A DNA stretch of 64,000 bases from Auraticoccus monumenti (lineage in GTDB: Bacteria > Actinomycetota > Actinomycetes > Propionibacteriales > Propionibacteriaceae), in NCBI RefSeq assembly GCF_900101785.1, contig NZ_LT629688.1:3410001-3474000 (forward strand). Direction: 5' to 3'. The position numbers and the translations under genes were made by a program. Below the pieces are notes generated by a model, which was not told the origin of the DNA, searched no databases, and saw only the letters and a program-made list of their open reading frames with translations. Of the stretch, positions 54,332 to 62,597 are shown piece by piece (position 1 is the stretch's first letter; each line of letters opens with the position of its first letter).

Positions 54332-55482
54332 GCGGCCACCAGCTGCTCGAGCCGGGCGGGGGCGAAGGGGGTCAGGTCCAGCGACGGCTGCTGGCCGGTG
54401 AGCGCCTGGGCGATGAGGTGGCCGGTCCCCACCGACAGCCCGATGCCCGCGCCCTCGTGGCCGCAGGCGTGCCAGAGCCCGGGCAGCCGGGCGTCCTCGC
54501 CGATGGCCGGCAGGTGGTCGGGGCAGTAGGGCCGGAAGCCGTGGTAGCTGCGCATGATCCGCAACCCGGCCAGGGAGGGGAAGAGCCCCAGCGCGCCGGA
54601 GGCCAGCAGGGCCAGCGCCCGCGGGGACGGGGTGGCGTCGAACCCGACCCGCTCGCGGGTGGAGCCGATCAGGATGGTGCCGGCCGGGGTCCCCTCCACC
54701 ACCGGCGAGGACTGCAGCCCCGCGTCCGAGCTGCCCACGTCGAAGACGTACTCGGCGGCGTAGACCTTGTGCCGGACGGTCAGCGGGACGGGCTCGCTGA
54801 CCAGCACGAAGCCGCGTCGCGGGAGCACCGGCAGGTGCACCCCGGCCAGTCCGGCCACGTGGCCGGCCCAGGGGCCGGCGGCGTTGACCACCGCCGCGGT
54901 GGCGAGCCGGCCGCGGTCGGTGCGCACCGCGACGACCCGACCGGCCCGGCGCTCGATCCCGGTGACGGTCTCCCCCGCCCTGAGCACCGCACCGGAGCGG
55001 CGGGCCAGGGCGAGCAGGTGCGTGGCGGCCAGCACCGGCTGGACCTGGCTGTCCTGGGGGTACCAGGCGGCCCCGGCCACGCCGGGGTCGACCAGCGGCT
55101 CGCGCTCCAGCAGCTCGGCCACGTCGATGTCACGGGCGTCGACGCCGGCCGCCCGCTGCCGGACGGTGAGCTCGTGCAGCCCGGTCAGGGACGCCTGGTC
55201 GCGGGCCACCACCAGACCGCCCTTGGCCTCCAGCTCCCAGCGCCCGGCGTGCTCGGCCAGCTCGTCGTGCCACAGCCGGTGGGAGAGCAGGGCCAGGTCC
55301 AGCTCGGGACCCTGCTCCTTGTCCGAGACCAGCAGGTTGCCCTCGCCGGCGCTGGAGGTGCCGCTGCCGGGGGCGCCGCGCTCCAGCACGGTGACGTCCA
55401 GACCGGCCCGGGCGCAGAACAGGGCCACCGCAGCGCCGACCACCCCCGCCCCGACGACCACTACCTCGCTGGAGGACCTCAC
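54328..55482 (-). CDS. DAO-family FAD oxidoreductase, beta subunit of the hydroxyproline-dehydrogenase-like complex (384 aa)
   Basis: N-terminal FAD motif VVVVGAGVVGAAVALFCARA, DVTVLERGAPGSGTSSAGEG, and a C-terminal GFRPYCPDHLPAIGEDARLP with GHEGAGIGLSVGTG typical of DadA/HcnC/LhpB. The likely catalytic FAD subunit that oxidises the D-imino acid. GTG 55482 overlaps the GntR stop (GTGA); a start at 55503 is possible. Confidence 0.88.
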   Translation of the reverse strand: MRSSSEVVVVGAGVVGAAVALFCARAGLDVTVLERGAPGSGTSSAGEGNLLVSDKEQGPELDLALLSHRLWHDELAEHAGRWELEAKGGLVVARDQASLTGLHELTVRQRAAGVDARDIDVAELLEREPLVDPGVAGAAWYPQDSQVQPVLAATHLLALARRSGAVLRAGETVTGIERRAGRVVAVRTDRGRLATAAVVNAAGPWAGHVAGLAGVHLPVLPRRGFVLVSEPVPLTVRHKVYAAEYVFDVGSSDAGLQSSPVVEGTPAGTILIGSTRERVGFDATPSPRALALLASGALGLFPSLAGLRIMRSYHGFRPYCPDHLPAIGEDARLPGLWHACGHEGAGIGLSVGTGHLIAQALTGQQPSLDLTPFAPARLEQLVAA

Positions 55483-56153
55483 GGGCGTCCCGAGCCGGCC
55501 CACTCGCCGCGGACGTGGCCGATGTGGCGCACCATCAGCTCCCGGGCGCCCTCGGCGTCGCGGGCCTGGACCAGGTCGAGCAGCTCGTGGTGCTCCTGGG
55601 CCGAGGCGACCAGCTCACCGGACTCCAGCAGCGGGGCGAGCCCGAAGAGGCGGGTCCGTCCGCGGAGGTCGGAGACCACCTGGTTGAGCACCTTGTTGCC
55701 GGCGCGCTGGAGCAGGGCCAGGTGGAAGCGGCGGTCGGCGTCGACGTAGGCGGGCAGCTCGTGGCGCTCGACGGCGGCGACGATCTCGTCGGCCAGCGCG
55801 CGCAGGCCGGGCAGCTCCTCGGCGGTCACCAGGGGCACGACCCGGGCCACCATCGGCGGCTCCAGCAGCAGCCGCACCTCGGTGATGGCGTCCAGCTCGG
55901 AGTCGGCGACCTCGGTCACCCGGTAGCCCTTGTTGGGCAGCGCCTCGACCATGCCCTCCCGGACCAGGTCCAGCATCGCCTCGCGCACCGGGGTGGCCGA
56001 GACGTCGAACATCGCACCCAGGGTGGGGGCGGAGTACACCACGCCCGGACGCATCTCGCCGGAGATGATGGCGGCCCGCAGCGCGAACCCGACGCCCTCC
56101 CGCAGCGACTCGCGCTTCCGCAGCGGCGCCAGCCCCTCGATCCTGCCCTGCAC
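55479..56153 (-). CDS. GntR family (FCD-type) transcriptional regulator (224 aa)
   Basis: Winged helix ALRAAIISGEMRPGVVYSAP, TLGAMFDVSATPVREAMLDL, VREGMVEALPNKGYRVTEV, then an FCD all-helical ligand domain (ADRRFHLALLQRAGNKVLNQ, SAQEHHELLDLVQARDAEGA) with His residues suited to metal/ligand binding. I chose GTG 56153 because GGGGAGGGAG lies 7 nt upstream; GTG 56210, overlapping the racemase stop, is the alternative. It probably senses a proline derivative and binds the ATGTCACAT palindrome upstream of the DapA-family gene. Confidence 0.88.
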   Translation of the reverse strand: MQGRIEGLAPLRKRESLREGVGFALRAAIISGEMRPGVVYSAPTLGAMFDVSATPVREAMLDLVREGMVEALPNKGYRVTEVADSELDAITEVRLLLEPPMVARVVPLVTAEELPGLRALADEIVAAVERHELPAYVDADRRFHLALLQRAGNKVLNQVVSDLRGRTRLFGLAPLLESGELVASAQEHHELLDLVQARDAEGARELMVRHIGHVRGEWAGSGRP

Positions 56154-56206
56154 GTCGGTCTCCCTCCCCGGCGCCCTCCGGGGGGCGACCCGCTGCGGTG
56201 CGCCGT

Positions 56207-57208
56207 TCACAGCACGAAACCCGACGGGAAGGGGTCCCGGGGGTCGAGCATGTACTGCGCCGTCCCGGTGATCCAAGCACGCCCGGTGATGGTGGGGACC
56301 ACCGCCGGGCGTCCGGCCACCGTGGTCTCCTCGACCAGCCGGCCGATGAAGCGGGTGCCGATGAAGGACTCGTTGACGAAGTCGGTGTCCAGGGCCAGCT
56401 CGCCGCGCGCGTGCAGCTGGGCCATCCGGGCGCTGGTGCCGGTGCCGCAGGGCGAGCGGTCGAACCAGCCGGGGTAGATGGCCATCGCGTGCCGGGAGTG
56501 GCGGGCGTCCGAGCCGGGGGCGGACAGGTAGACGTGGTGGCAGCCGCGGATGTCGGGGCGCTCGGGGTGCACCGGGGGTGCGGTCTGGTTGATGGCCTCC
56601 ATCAGCGCCAGACCGGCGCGCAGCAGCTCCGGCCCGGCCGCGCGCTCGAAGGGGAGCCCGAGGCCGGCCAGGTCGGTGATGGCGTAGAAGTTGCCGCCGA
56701 AGGCCAGGTCGTAGGAGACGGTGCCGAACCCGGGCACCTCGACCTGCTGGTCCAGGGCGAGGGCGAAGGAGGCCACGTTGCGGATGGTGACCGACTCGGC
56801 CTGGCCGTCGCGCACCGCCACCTCGGCCCGGACCAGCCCGGCCGGGGTCTCGATGGTCAGCGAGGTGACCGGCTCGGTCACCGGCACCAGCCCGGTCTCC
56901 ACCGCCACCGTGGCCACCCCGATGGTGCCGTGCCCGCACATCGGCAGCACCCCGCTCACCTCGATGAACAGCACCGCCAGGTCGGCCTCGGGAGAGGTCG
57001 GCGGCTGCAGGATGGCCCCGCTCATGGCCGAGTGGCCGCGCGGCTCGTTCATCAGGAACGTGCGCAGGTGGTCGCTGTGGGCCATGAACCAGGTGCGGCG
57101 CTCGGCCATCGTGGCGCCGGGGAAGGTCCCGACGCCACCGGTGATCACGCGGGTCGGCATGCCCTCGGTGTGGGAGTCCACCGCGTGCAGCACCCGGGTG
57201 GTCCTCAT
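56207..57208 (-). CDS. Proline racemase family protein, probable 4-hydroxyproline 2-epimerase (333 aa)
   Basis: Both catalytic cysteines are present: Cys91 in PMCGHGTIG and Cys254 in RSPCGTGTSA. This separates it from the Thr-containing trans-3-hydroxyproline dehydratases and fits racemases/epimerases that convert trans-4-hydroxy-L-proline to cis-4-hydroxy-D-proline. Substrate-binding HDSHTEGMPTRV-like sequence (DSHTEGMPTRVITGG) at residues 11-25. ATG 57208. The neighbours encode the next two pathway enzymes. Confidence 0.92.
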   Translation of the reverse strand: MRTTRVLHAVDSHTEGMPTRVITGGVGTFPGATMAERRTWFMAHSDHLRTFLMNEPRGHSAMSGAILQPPTSPEADLAVLFIEVSGVLPMCGHGTIGVATVAVETGLVPVTEPVTSLTIETPAGLVRAEVAVRDGQAESVTIRNVASFALALDQQVEVPGFGTVSYDLAFGGNFYAITDLAGLGLPFERAAGPELLRAGLALMEAINQTAPPVHPERPDIRGCHHVYLSAPGSDARHSRHAMAIYPGWFDRSPCGTGTSARMAQLHARGELALDTDFVNESFIGTRFIGRLVEETTVAGRPAVVPTITGRAWITGTAQYMLDPRDPFPSGFVL

Positions 57209-57245
57209 CGCCGGCTCCCGGCCCGGCTGCCGCTGCGACGGGTGC

Positions 57246-58148
57246 TCATCGGACCAGGGCCTCCAGCACCGCCTCGGTCTGGGTGCGCACCACGTCGGCC
57301 ACCTCGGTGGGCAGCGGGTTGCGCGGCGGGCGGCTGGGGCCGCCGTAGCGCCCGGCGACGTCCATCGAGAGCTTGATGGCCTGGACGAAGACGGTCTTGG
57401 AGTCCCAGCGCAGCAGCGGGTGCAGCTGGGCGTAGAGCGGGACGGCCCGGGCCAGGTCGGCGGCGTCCCCGGAGGTGGCCAGACGGTAGAGCTCGGAGGT
57501 GACGGCCGGGATGGCGTTGGGGTAGCCGGCGATCCAGCCGACGGCCCCGGCCAGCCCCAGCTCGAGCAGCACGTCGTCGGCGCCGATCAGCAGGTCCAGC
57601 TCGGGAGCCACCTCGCGGATCTCCCAGGCCCGGCGGACGTCGCCGCTGAACTCCTTGACCGCCACGATCAGCCCCTCGTCGTGGAGGCGGGCCAGCAGCG
57701 TCGGGGTGAGGTCGACGCGGGTGTCGATCGGGTTGTTGTAGGCCACCACCGGCAGCCCCACCCTGGCCACCTCGCGGTAGTGCGCCACCACGGTGTCGTC
57801 GTCGGCCCGGTAGGCGTTGGGGGGCAGCAGCAGCACCGACGCGGCGCCGGCCTCGGCGGCGTCCTCGGTCCAGCGGCGGGCCTCGGCGCTGCCGTAGGCG
57901 GCCACCCCGGGCATCACGGTGAAGCCCTCGGGGGCGGCGGCGACGGCCGTGCGCACCACCTGGCGTCGCTCCTCGGAGGTGAGGGTCTGGTACTCCCCCA
58001 GGGAGCCGTTGGGGGCGACGCCGTCGCAGCCGTTGGCCGCCAGGAAGGCCACGTGCTCGGCGAAGGCGTCGTGGTCCACGGCCAGGTCGGCGGTGAAGGG
58101 GAGGGTGGTGGCGACGTGGATCCCGTGCCAGGCAGCTCGTGCGCTCAT
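57246..58148 (-). CDS. Dihydrodipicolinate synthase family protein, probable pyrroline-4-hydroxy-2-carboxylate deaminase (300 aa)
   Basis: DapA/NAL fold with Schiff-base Lys165 (IVAVKEFSGD) and Tyr137 (VVAYNNP). The loop GSLGEYQTL (residues 48-56) differs from the GTTGE of true DapA and is seen in pyrroline-4-hydroxy-2-carboxylate deaminases. Deamination and dehydration of that product give alpha-ketoglutarate semialdehyde. Context (epimerase and oxidase genes) supports this more than lysine biosynthesis. ATG 58148; a GntR-like palindrome lies 27 bp upstream. Confidence 0.87.
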   Translation of the reverse strand: MSARAAWHGIHVATTLPFTADLAVDHDAFAEHVAFLAANGCDGVAPNGSLGEYQTLTSEERRQVVRTAVAAAPEGFTVMPGVAAYGSAEARRWTEDAAEAGAASVLLLPPNAYRADDDTVVAHYREVARVGLPVVAYNNPIDTRVDLTPTLLARLHDEGLIVAVKEFSGDVRRAWEIREVAPELDLLIGADDVLLELGLAGAVGWIAGYPNAIPAVTSELYRLATSGDAADLARAVPLYAQLHPLLRWDSKTVFVQAIKLSMDVAGRYGGPSRPPRNPLPTEVADVVRTQTEAVLEALVR

Positions 58149-58175
58149 GTCAGTCCGTTTCTCGAAGTTAGTGCC

Positions 58176-58184
58176 ATGTCACAT
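58176..58184 (-). promoter_or_regulatory. GntR-like operator upstream of the DapA-family gene
   Basis: ATGTCACAT is a perfect 9-bp palindrome around one central base, inside GCCATGTCACATGC, resembling FadR/FCD-type GntR sites. It overlaps the stop codon of the M24 peptidase gene and lies 28 bp before the DapA-family start, so it could control an internal promoter for the enzyme half of the operon. Confidence 0.55.
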
Positions 58185-59579
58185 GCTAGGGGTGCTGTGC
58201 GTCCGCGTCCACCGCTCCACGCCCTCGGCGTCGATCGGCAGGGCGTCGGAGAGCACGTCGGCGCCGCCGGGGGTGACCAGCAGGTCGTCCTCCAGCCGCA
58301 CGCCGATCCCCCGGAGCTCCGGGGGGACGGTCAGGTCGGTGGCGTGGAAGTACAGCCCGGGCTCGACGGTGAGCACCATCCCGGGCTGCAGGGTGACCGC
58401 GTGCTGGTCGCCGGCCTCCACCGCCGAGCAGTCGTGCACGTCGACACCCAGGTGGTGGCCGATGCCGCACACCAGCCAGCGCCGGTGCTGCTGACCCTGC
58501 GGGGACAGCGCCTCGTCCACCGAGACCTCCAGCAGGCCCCAGTCGTGCAGACCGGTGGCCACCACCTCCATCGCCGCGAAGTGGAAGTCGCTGAACCGGG
58601 CGCCGGGGCGGACCGCGTCCATCCCGGCCCGGTGGGCCCGCTCGACCAGGTCGTGGACCCGGCGCTGGACCGGGTCGAAGCGACCGCTCGGCGGCACCGT
58701 CCGGGTCACGTCGGCGGTGTAGAAGGAGCGTCCCTCCACCCCCATGTCGAGCAGCAGCGGCGCGTCCGGCAGCACCGGGCCGTCGCAGCGGACCCAGTGC
58801 AGGGTCGGCGCGTGCGGCCCGGAGCCGACGATGGTGGCGTAGCCCGGCTGGTTGCCGAAGGTGCGGCAGTGCCGGTCGAAGGTGCCCTGCAGCCAGCGCT
58901 CCCCCAGGCCCGGCCGGTCGGGTCCGCCGACGGCGGTCGGCAGCTCGGCGGCCACCGCGGCGAAGCCGGCCACGGTGGCGTCCACGGCCTCGCGCAGCTG
59001 GGTCACCTCCCACTCGTCCTTGACCATCCGCAGCTCCGAGCAGCGACGGGCCAGCTCGGCGTCGTCCCCTGCGGCAGCCAGGGCGGGGTCGATCTCGTCC
59101 AGCGGCCGGACGGCCACGCCGAGGAGCTCCTCCCAGGCGGTGAGCGAGGGCGAGGGGCCGACCCACAGCTCGCCGGAGGCGGCGTCGGCGAAGAAGCCCG
59201 GCGTCCCGGGACGCCAGGGCGGCGGCAGGTGGAGGGTGGTGTCGTGACCGCGGCCCGTCGGCACCATCACCAGCACGGCGCCCTCCACCGCCACCCCGCC
59301 GGTCAACCAGGCGAAGTCGCTGCTCGGGCGGAAGTCGTAGGCGGTGTCGTTGGCCCTGACCGGGGCCCGGCCGGCGGGGACCACCAGGGTGCGTCCGGGC
59401 ACCGCCTCGGACAGCCGACGGCGGTGCTCGGCCGCGGCCTGCGGGGCGCCGGGCACCAGCTCCGGCACCACGGCGACGTCGGCCCAGCCGCGGCCCATGG
59501 CCTCCACGAAGGCGGGTACCCGGGCCAGCCGCGGCGGCTGGGTCCCCTGGTAGGGGACGGTGCGTTCGGTCAGGCTCAT
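58179..59579 (-). CDS. M24 family Xaa-Pro peptidase (aminopeptidase P type, 466 aa)
   Basis: An N-terminal creatinase-like domain (about 1-180; includes NDTAYDFRPSSDFAWLTG) is followed by the pita-bread fold. Metal ligands: Asp in LLLDMGVEG and FYTADVTRTV, His in GIGHHLGVDVHD, Glu in LTVEPGLYF and GIGVRLEDDLLV. The enzyme removes an N-terminal residue from peptides with Pro or hydroxyproline in second position, which suits the neighbouring catabolic genes. ATG 59579 overlaps the end of the S33 gene by 4 bp. Confidence 0.92.
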   Translation of the reverse strand: MSLTERTVPYQGTQPPRLARVPAFVEAMGRGWADVAVVPELVPGAPQAAAEHRRRLSEAVPGRTLVVPAGRAPVRANDTAYDFRPSSDFAWLTGGVAVEGAVLVMVPTGRGHDTTLHLPPPWRPGTPGFFADAASGELWVGPSPSLTAWEELLGVAVRPLDEIDPALAAAGDDAELARRCSELRMVKDEWEVTQLREAVDATVAGFAAVAAELPTAVGGPDRPGLGERWLQGTFDRHCRTFGNQPGYATIVGSGPHAPTLHWVRCDGPVLPDAPLLLDMGVEGRSFYTADVTRTVPPSGRFDPVQRRVHDLVERAHRAGMDAVRPGARFSDFHFAAMEVVATGLHDWGLLEVSVDEALSPQGQQHRRWLVCGIGHHLGVDVHDCSAVEAGDQHAVTLQPGMVLTVEPGLYFHATDLTVPPELRGIGVRLEDDLLVTPGGADVLSDALPIDAEGVERWTRTHSTPSM

Positions 59580-60865
59580 CGCAGCTCTCCTCCTCGGGCG
59601 GCGACCCGCTCGCGGAGCCCGCGGAGGACCCGCGGGTCGCCGAGGCCGTCGTGCTCCCACTCGTTGCTGATCCAGGCCTCGGCGTTGCCGAGGCCGGCCA
59701 GGGTCTGCAGCGACAGCCCGGCGTCGACGAACATGTCGTCGTGGTAGACCATCGCCGCCACCGGCACCTCGTTGGCGGCCAGCCGGGCGGTGTCGTACAG
59801 CTCGGGCCAGGACGTCCGCGCGGCCAGCAGGTCGACCGCGGCGGCGAAGGGCCGCAGCGCGGCGACCTCCTCGAACATCCACGGGAAGGCCATCTCGCCG
59901 GTGAACAGCAGCGGACGGGCGTCGGGGTCGAAGTCGGGGTGGGAGGCCCGCTCGGTCTCGGCGGCCCAGCCGGTGGTCACCTCGCCGCTGCCGTAGATGC
60001 TCTCCTGCAGGGACCAGAACAGCGGCGAGCCGACCTGGGAGGTGCGGGTCTGCACCTGCTGCAGGAAGTCCGCGCCGAGCCGGCCCGGGGCCACGAAGGC
60101 CTCGTCGACCAGCCAGTGCAGCCGCTCCGCCCCCGGCCCCATGCCCAGGTCGATGCCCACGCTCTGGAACCGGCGCACGCTGAGCCGGTCCCCGTCGGGC
60201 AGCCGGACGTCGCCCTCGGCCAGCCGGTCGGCGACCGCGGCGACCCGGTCCACGTCGGCGGGGTAGCGGCGGTAGTAGCGCGCCACCTTCTCCCGCACCC
60301 GGGGGAAGGTGCGCCGGTAGACCTCCTGGGCGCGCGGCGGCACGCCGGGGATGCCGCCGGTGACGTAGCAGGCGGTCAGCGCCTCCGGGGCCCTGGACAG
60401 GTAGACCAGGGTGAGGAACCCGCCGTAGCTCTGCCCGATGGTGGCCCAGCGCCGCCCGCCGTAGAGCTGGTGGCGCACCAGCTCGGCGTCGGCCACGATC
60501 GAGTCGGCCAGGAACCGGGACAGGTAGCGCGCCTGCTCCTCCGCGCTGCCGCGGGAGGTGAGCCGCTCGCCGTCGAGGAAGGTGCTGCGGCCGGTGCCGC
60601 GCTGGTCCAGCAGCACCACCCGGTAGTGCTCGAGGGCGACCTCGAGGAAGCCCGAGCGGTCGACCGGTCGCGGCCCCTTCCCACCCGGACCGCCCTGCAG
60701 GTGCAGCAGCAGCGGCAGGTCCTCACCGCGCCGGACCGGGTCGCACAGCTCGCGGACGAAGACGGTGATGGCCTCCCCGTCGGGCTGGTCGTGGTCCAGC
60801 GGGACGGTCAGCTCGTGCTCGCGCACCGCCATCCCGGGCAGCAGGTACTCCGTGACCGTCGTCAT
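59576..60865 (-). CDS. S33 alpha/beta hydrolase, prolyl aminopeptidase-like (429 aa)
   Basis: Oxyanion motif HLQGGPGGKG (residues 55-64), nucleophile Ser146 in GQSYGGF and a C-terminal His in WEHDGLGDP. Sequence and length match proline iminopeptidase-like enzymes, which release N-terminal Pro or hydroxyproline. GGAGGAG precedes ATG 60865. The start overlaps the ABC ATPase stop by 4 bp. No signal peptide, so it acts on imported peptides in the cytoplasm. Confidence 0.9.
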   Translation of the reverse strand: MTTVTEYLLPGMAVREHELTVPLDHDQPDGEAITVFVRELCDPVRRGEDLPLLLHLQGGPGGKGPRPVDRSGFLEVALEHYRVVLLDQRGTGRSTFLDGERLTSRGSAEEQARYLSRFLADSIVADAELVRHQLYGGRRWATIGQSYGGFLTLVYLSRAPEALTACYVTGGIPGVPPRAQEVYRRTFPRVREKVARYYRRYPADVDRVAAVADRLAEGDVRLPDGDRLSVRRFQSVGIDLGMGPGAERLHWLVDEAFVAPGRLGADFLQQVQTRTSQVGSPLFWSLQESIYGSGEVTTGWAAETERASHPDFDPDARPLLFTGEMAFPWMFEEVAALRPFAAAVDLLAARTSWPELYDTARLAANEVPVAAMVYHDDMFVDAGLSLQTLAGLGNAEAWISNEWEHDGLGDPRVLRGLRERVAARGGELR

Positions 60866-61782
60866 GCCGTCTCCTCCGCTCGTGCCGGGGCCGGGGTGTG
60901 GGCCCCGCCGGCCGGATGGGTGCCAGGGTCCTCGTGCGCCCCGGGCGCGCCGCGCCCGGGGTCGACCGCGCCGGCCCGGCGGGCGGCGTCCCACTCGGCC
61001 GGGATCCGGGGCACCGCCGCCAGCAGCGTGCGGGTGTACTCCTGGCGCGGGTCGTCGAAGACCTGGTCGCGGGTGCCGGCCTCGACGATCCGTCCCTCCG
61101 ACATCACCGCCACGTGCTGGGCGATCTGGCGCACCACGGCCAGGTCGTGGGCGATGAACAGGTAGCTGAGCCCCTGCTCGGCCTGCAGCCGACCCAGCAG
61201 CTCGATCACCTGGGCCTGCACCGAGACGTCGAGGGCCGAGACCGCCTCGTCGCAGATCACCACGCTGGGGTCGACGGCCAGCGCGCGGGCGATCCCGATC
61301 CGCTGGGCCTGGCCGCCGCTGAACTGGCGCGGCAGCCGCCGGGAGTGGTCGGGGTCCAGCCCCACCCGCTCCATCAGGTCGCCGGTGAAGGCCCGCGCCC
61401 CTCCGGGCACCCTGCGGCGCTGGTAGCGCAGCGGCGCGGTGACGATCTGCTCCACCGAGTGGCGGGGGTTGAGCGAGGAGAAGGGGTCCTGGAAGACCAC
61501 CTGGACCCGGGACCGGAAGCGGGCCAGCGCGGGCCCCCGCAGCCGGGTGACGTCCTCCCCCTCGAGCTCGATGGTGCCGGCCGTCGGCTCGACCAGGTGC
61601 GCCGCCATCCGCGCGGTGGTCGACTTGCCCGAGCCGGACTCCCCCACCAGGGCCAGGGTCTGCCCGCGCGGGATCTCGAAGGAGACGTCCTCGACGGCCC
61701 GGAAGGGGGGCCGGCGCACCAGCCCGCCGCCACCGAAGTCCTTGACCAGGCCGTGGGCCCGCATCACCACCTCGTTCACCAC
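60862..61782 (-). CDS. Oligopeptide/dipeptide ABC transporter ATP-binding protein, DppF/OppF type (306 aa)
   Basis: Walker A GESGSGKSTT (residues 47-56), Q-loop VVFQDPFSSLNPRHSVEQ, signature QFSGGQAQRIGIARAL, Walker B VVICDEAVSALDVSVQAQ, H-loop IAHDLAVV, and the family C-terminal TRTLLAAVP. The LxxLxxExxL region is as in DppF. An Ala/Gly/Pro-rich tail follows. Stop overlaps the S33 gene, start overlaps the other ATPase gene. Confidence 0.93.
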   Translation of the reverse strand: MVNEVVMRAHGLVKDFGGGGLVRRPPFRAVEDVSFEIPRGQTLALVGESGSGKSTTARMAAHLVEPTAGTIELEGEDVTRLRGPALARFRSRVQVVFQDPFSSLNPRHSVEQIVTAPLRYQRRRVPGGARAFTGDLMERVGLDPDHSRRLPRQFSGGQAQRIGIARALAVDPSVVICDEAVSALDVSVQAQVIELLGRLQAEQGLSYLFIAHDLAVVRQIAQHVAVMSEGRIVEAGTRDQVFDDPRQEYTRTLLAAVPRIPAEWDAARRAGAVDPGRGAPGAHEDPGTHPAGGAHTPAPARAEETA

Positions 61783-62597
61783 GACGCCTCCTGCTGCCCG
61801 ACGAGCGGGTCGTCGATCCGGGGGACGGCCTCCAGCAGCCGCCGGGTGTAGGGGTGGGCCGGGCGGCTGAAGACCTGCTCGGCGGCCCCCTGCTCGACCA
61901 CCTCACCGCGCTGCATCACCATCACGGAGTCGGCGATCTCGCTGACCACGGCCAGGTCGTGGGTGATCATCACCAGCCCGGCACCGGTGTCGGCACGGAT
62001 CTCGGCGATGAGGTCGAGGATCTGCTTCTGCACCGTGACGTCCAGGGCGGTGGTCGGCTCGTCGGCGATCAGCAGCTCGGGGTCGCTGCTGAGGGCCATC
62101 GCGATCATCACCCGCTGCCGCATCCCGCCGGAGAACTGGTGGGGGTAGTGCCCCACCCGCTCGGCCGCCTTGGGGATGTGCACCCGCTCCATCGACTCGA
62201 CGGCCGCCGTCCGGGCCTCCCGCCGGGTGGCCCGCGGCCGGTGCGCCCGGTAGGCCTCCTCGATCTGCAGCCCGACGGTGTAGTAGGGGTTCAGGCAGGA
62301 CAGCGGGTCCTGGAAGATCATCGCCACCCGGTTGCCGCGGACCTGGCGCATGCCACCGCGACCCAGCGTGGTGAGCTCGGTGCCGGCCAGCCGGATGGAG
62401 CCGGTCCGCCGTGCCCCCTTGGGCAGCAGGTCCATCACGGCCAGGCTGGTCATCGACTTGCCCGAGCCGGACTCCCCGACGATGCCCAGCGAGGCGCCGG
62501 GGGCCAGCTCGAAGGAGACCCCGGAGACCACCTCGACCTCGCCACGCGGGGTGTCGAAGACGACCGTCAGGTCGCGCACGTCCAGCAGCGCCGTCAT
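61776..62597 (-). CDS. Oligopeptide/dipeptide ABC transporter ATP-binding protein, DppD/OppD type (273 aa)
   Basis: Walker A GESGSGKSMT, MIFQDPLSCLNPYYTVGLQI, signature QFSGGMRQRVMIAMAL, Walker B LLIADEPTTALDVTVQKQI, H-loop ITHDLAVVSEIAD, and family C-terminal HPYTRRLLEAVPRID. ATG 62597 overlaps the permease stop. Partner of the DppF-type ATPase; the C-terminal end is shorter than typical DppD (no clear Fe-S Cys cluster). Confidence 0.93.
   Translation of the reverse strand: MTALLDVRDLTVVFDTPRGEVEVVSGVSFELAPGASLGIVGESGSGKSMTSLAVMDLLPKGARRTGSIRLAGTELTTLGRGGMRQVRGNRVAMIFQDPLSCLNPYYTVGLQIEEAYRAHRPRATRREARTAAVESMERVHIPKAAERVGHYPHQFSGGMRQRVMIAMALSSDPELLIADEPTTALDVTVQKQILDLIAEIRADTGAGLVMITHDLAVVSEIADSVMVMQRGEVVEQGAAEQVFSRPAHPYTRRLLEAVPRIDDPLVGQQEASW

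Noticed and set aside
57246-58148. A lysine-biosynthetic dapA
   Set aside because: The GSLGE loop instead of GTTGE and the hydroxyproline gene context argue for a catabolic deaminase.
56721-59747. A 1008-codon plus-strand open frame
   Set aside because: Antisense shadow of the racemase, DapA-family and M24 peptidase genes, all of which have clear motifs.
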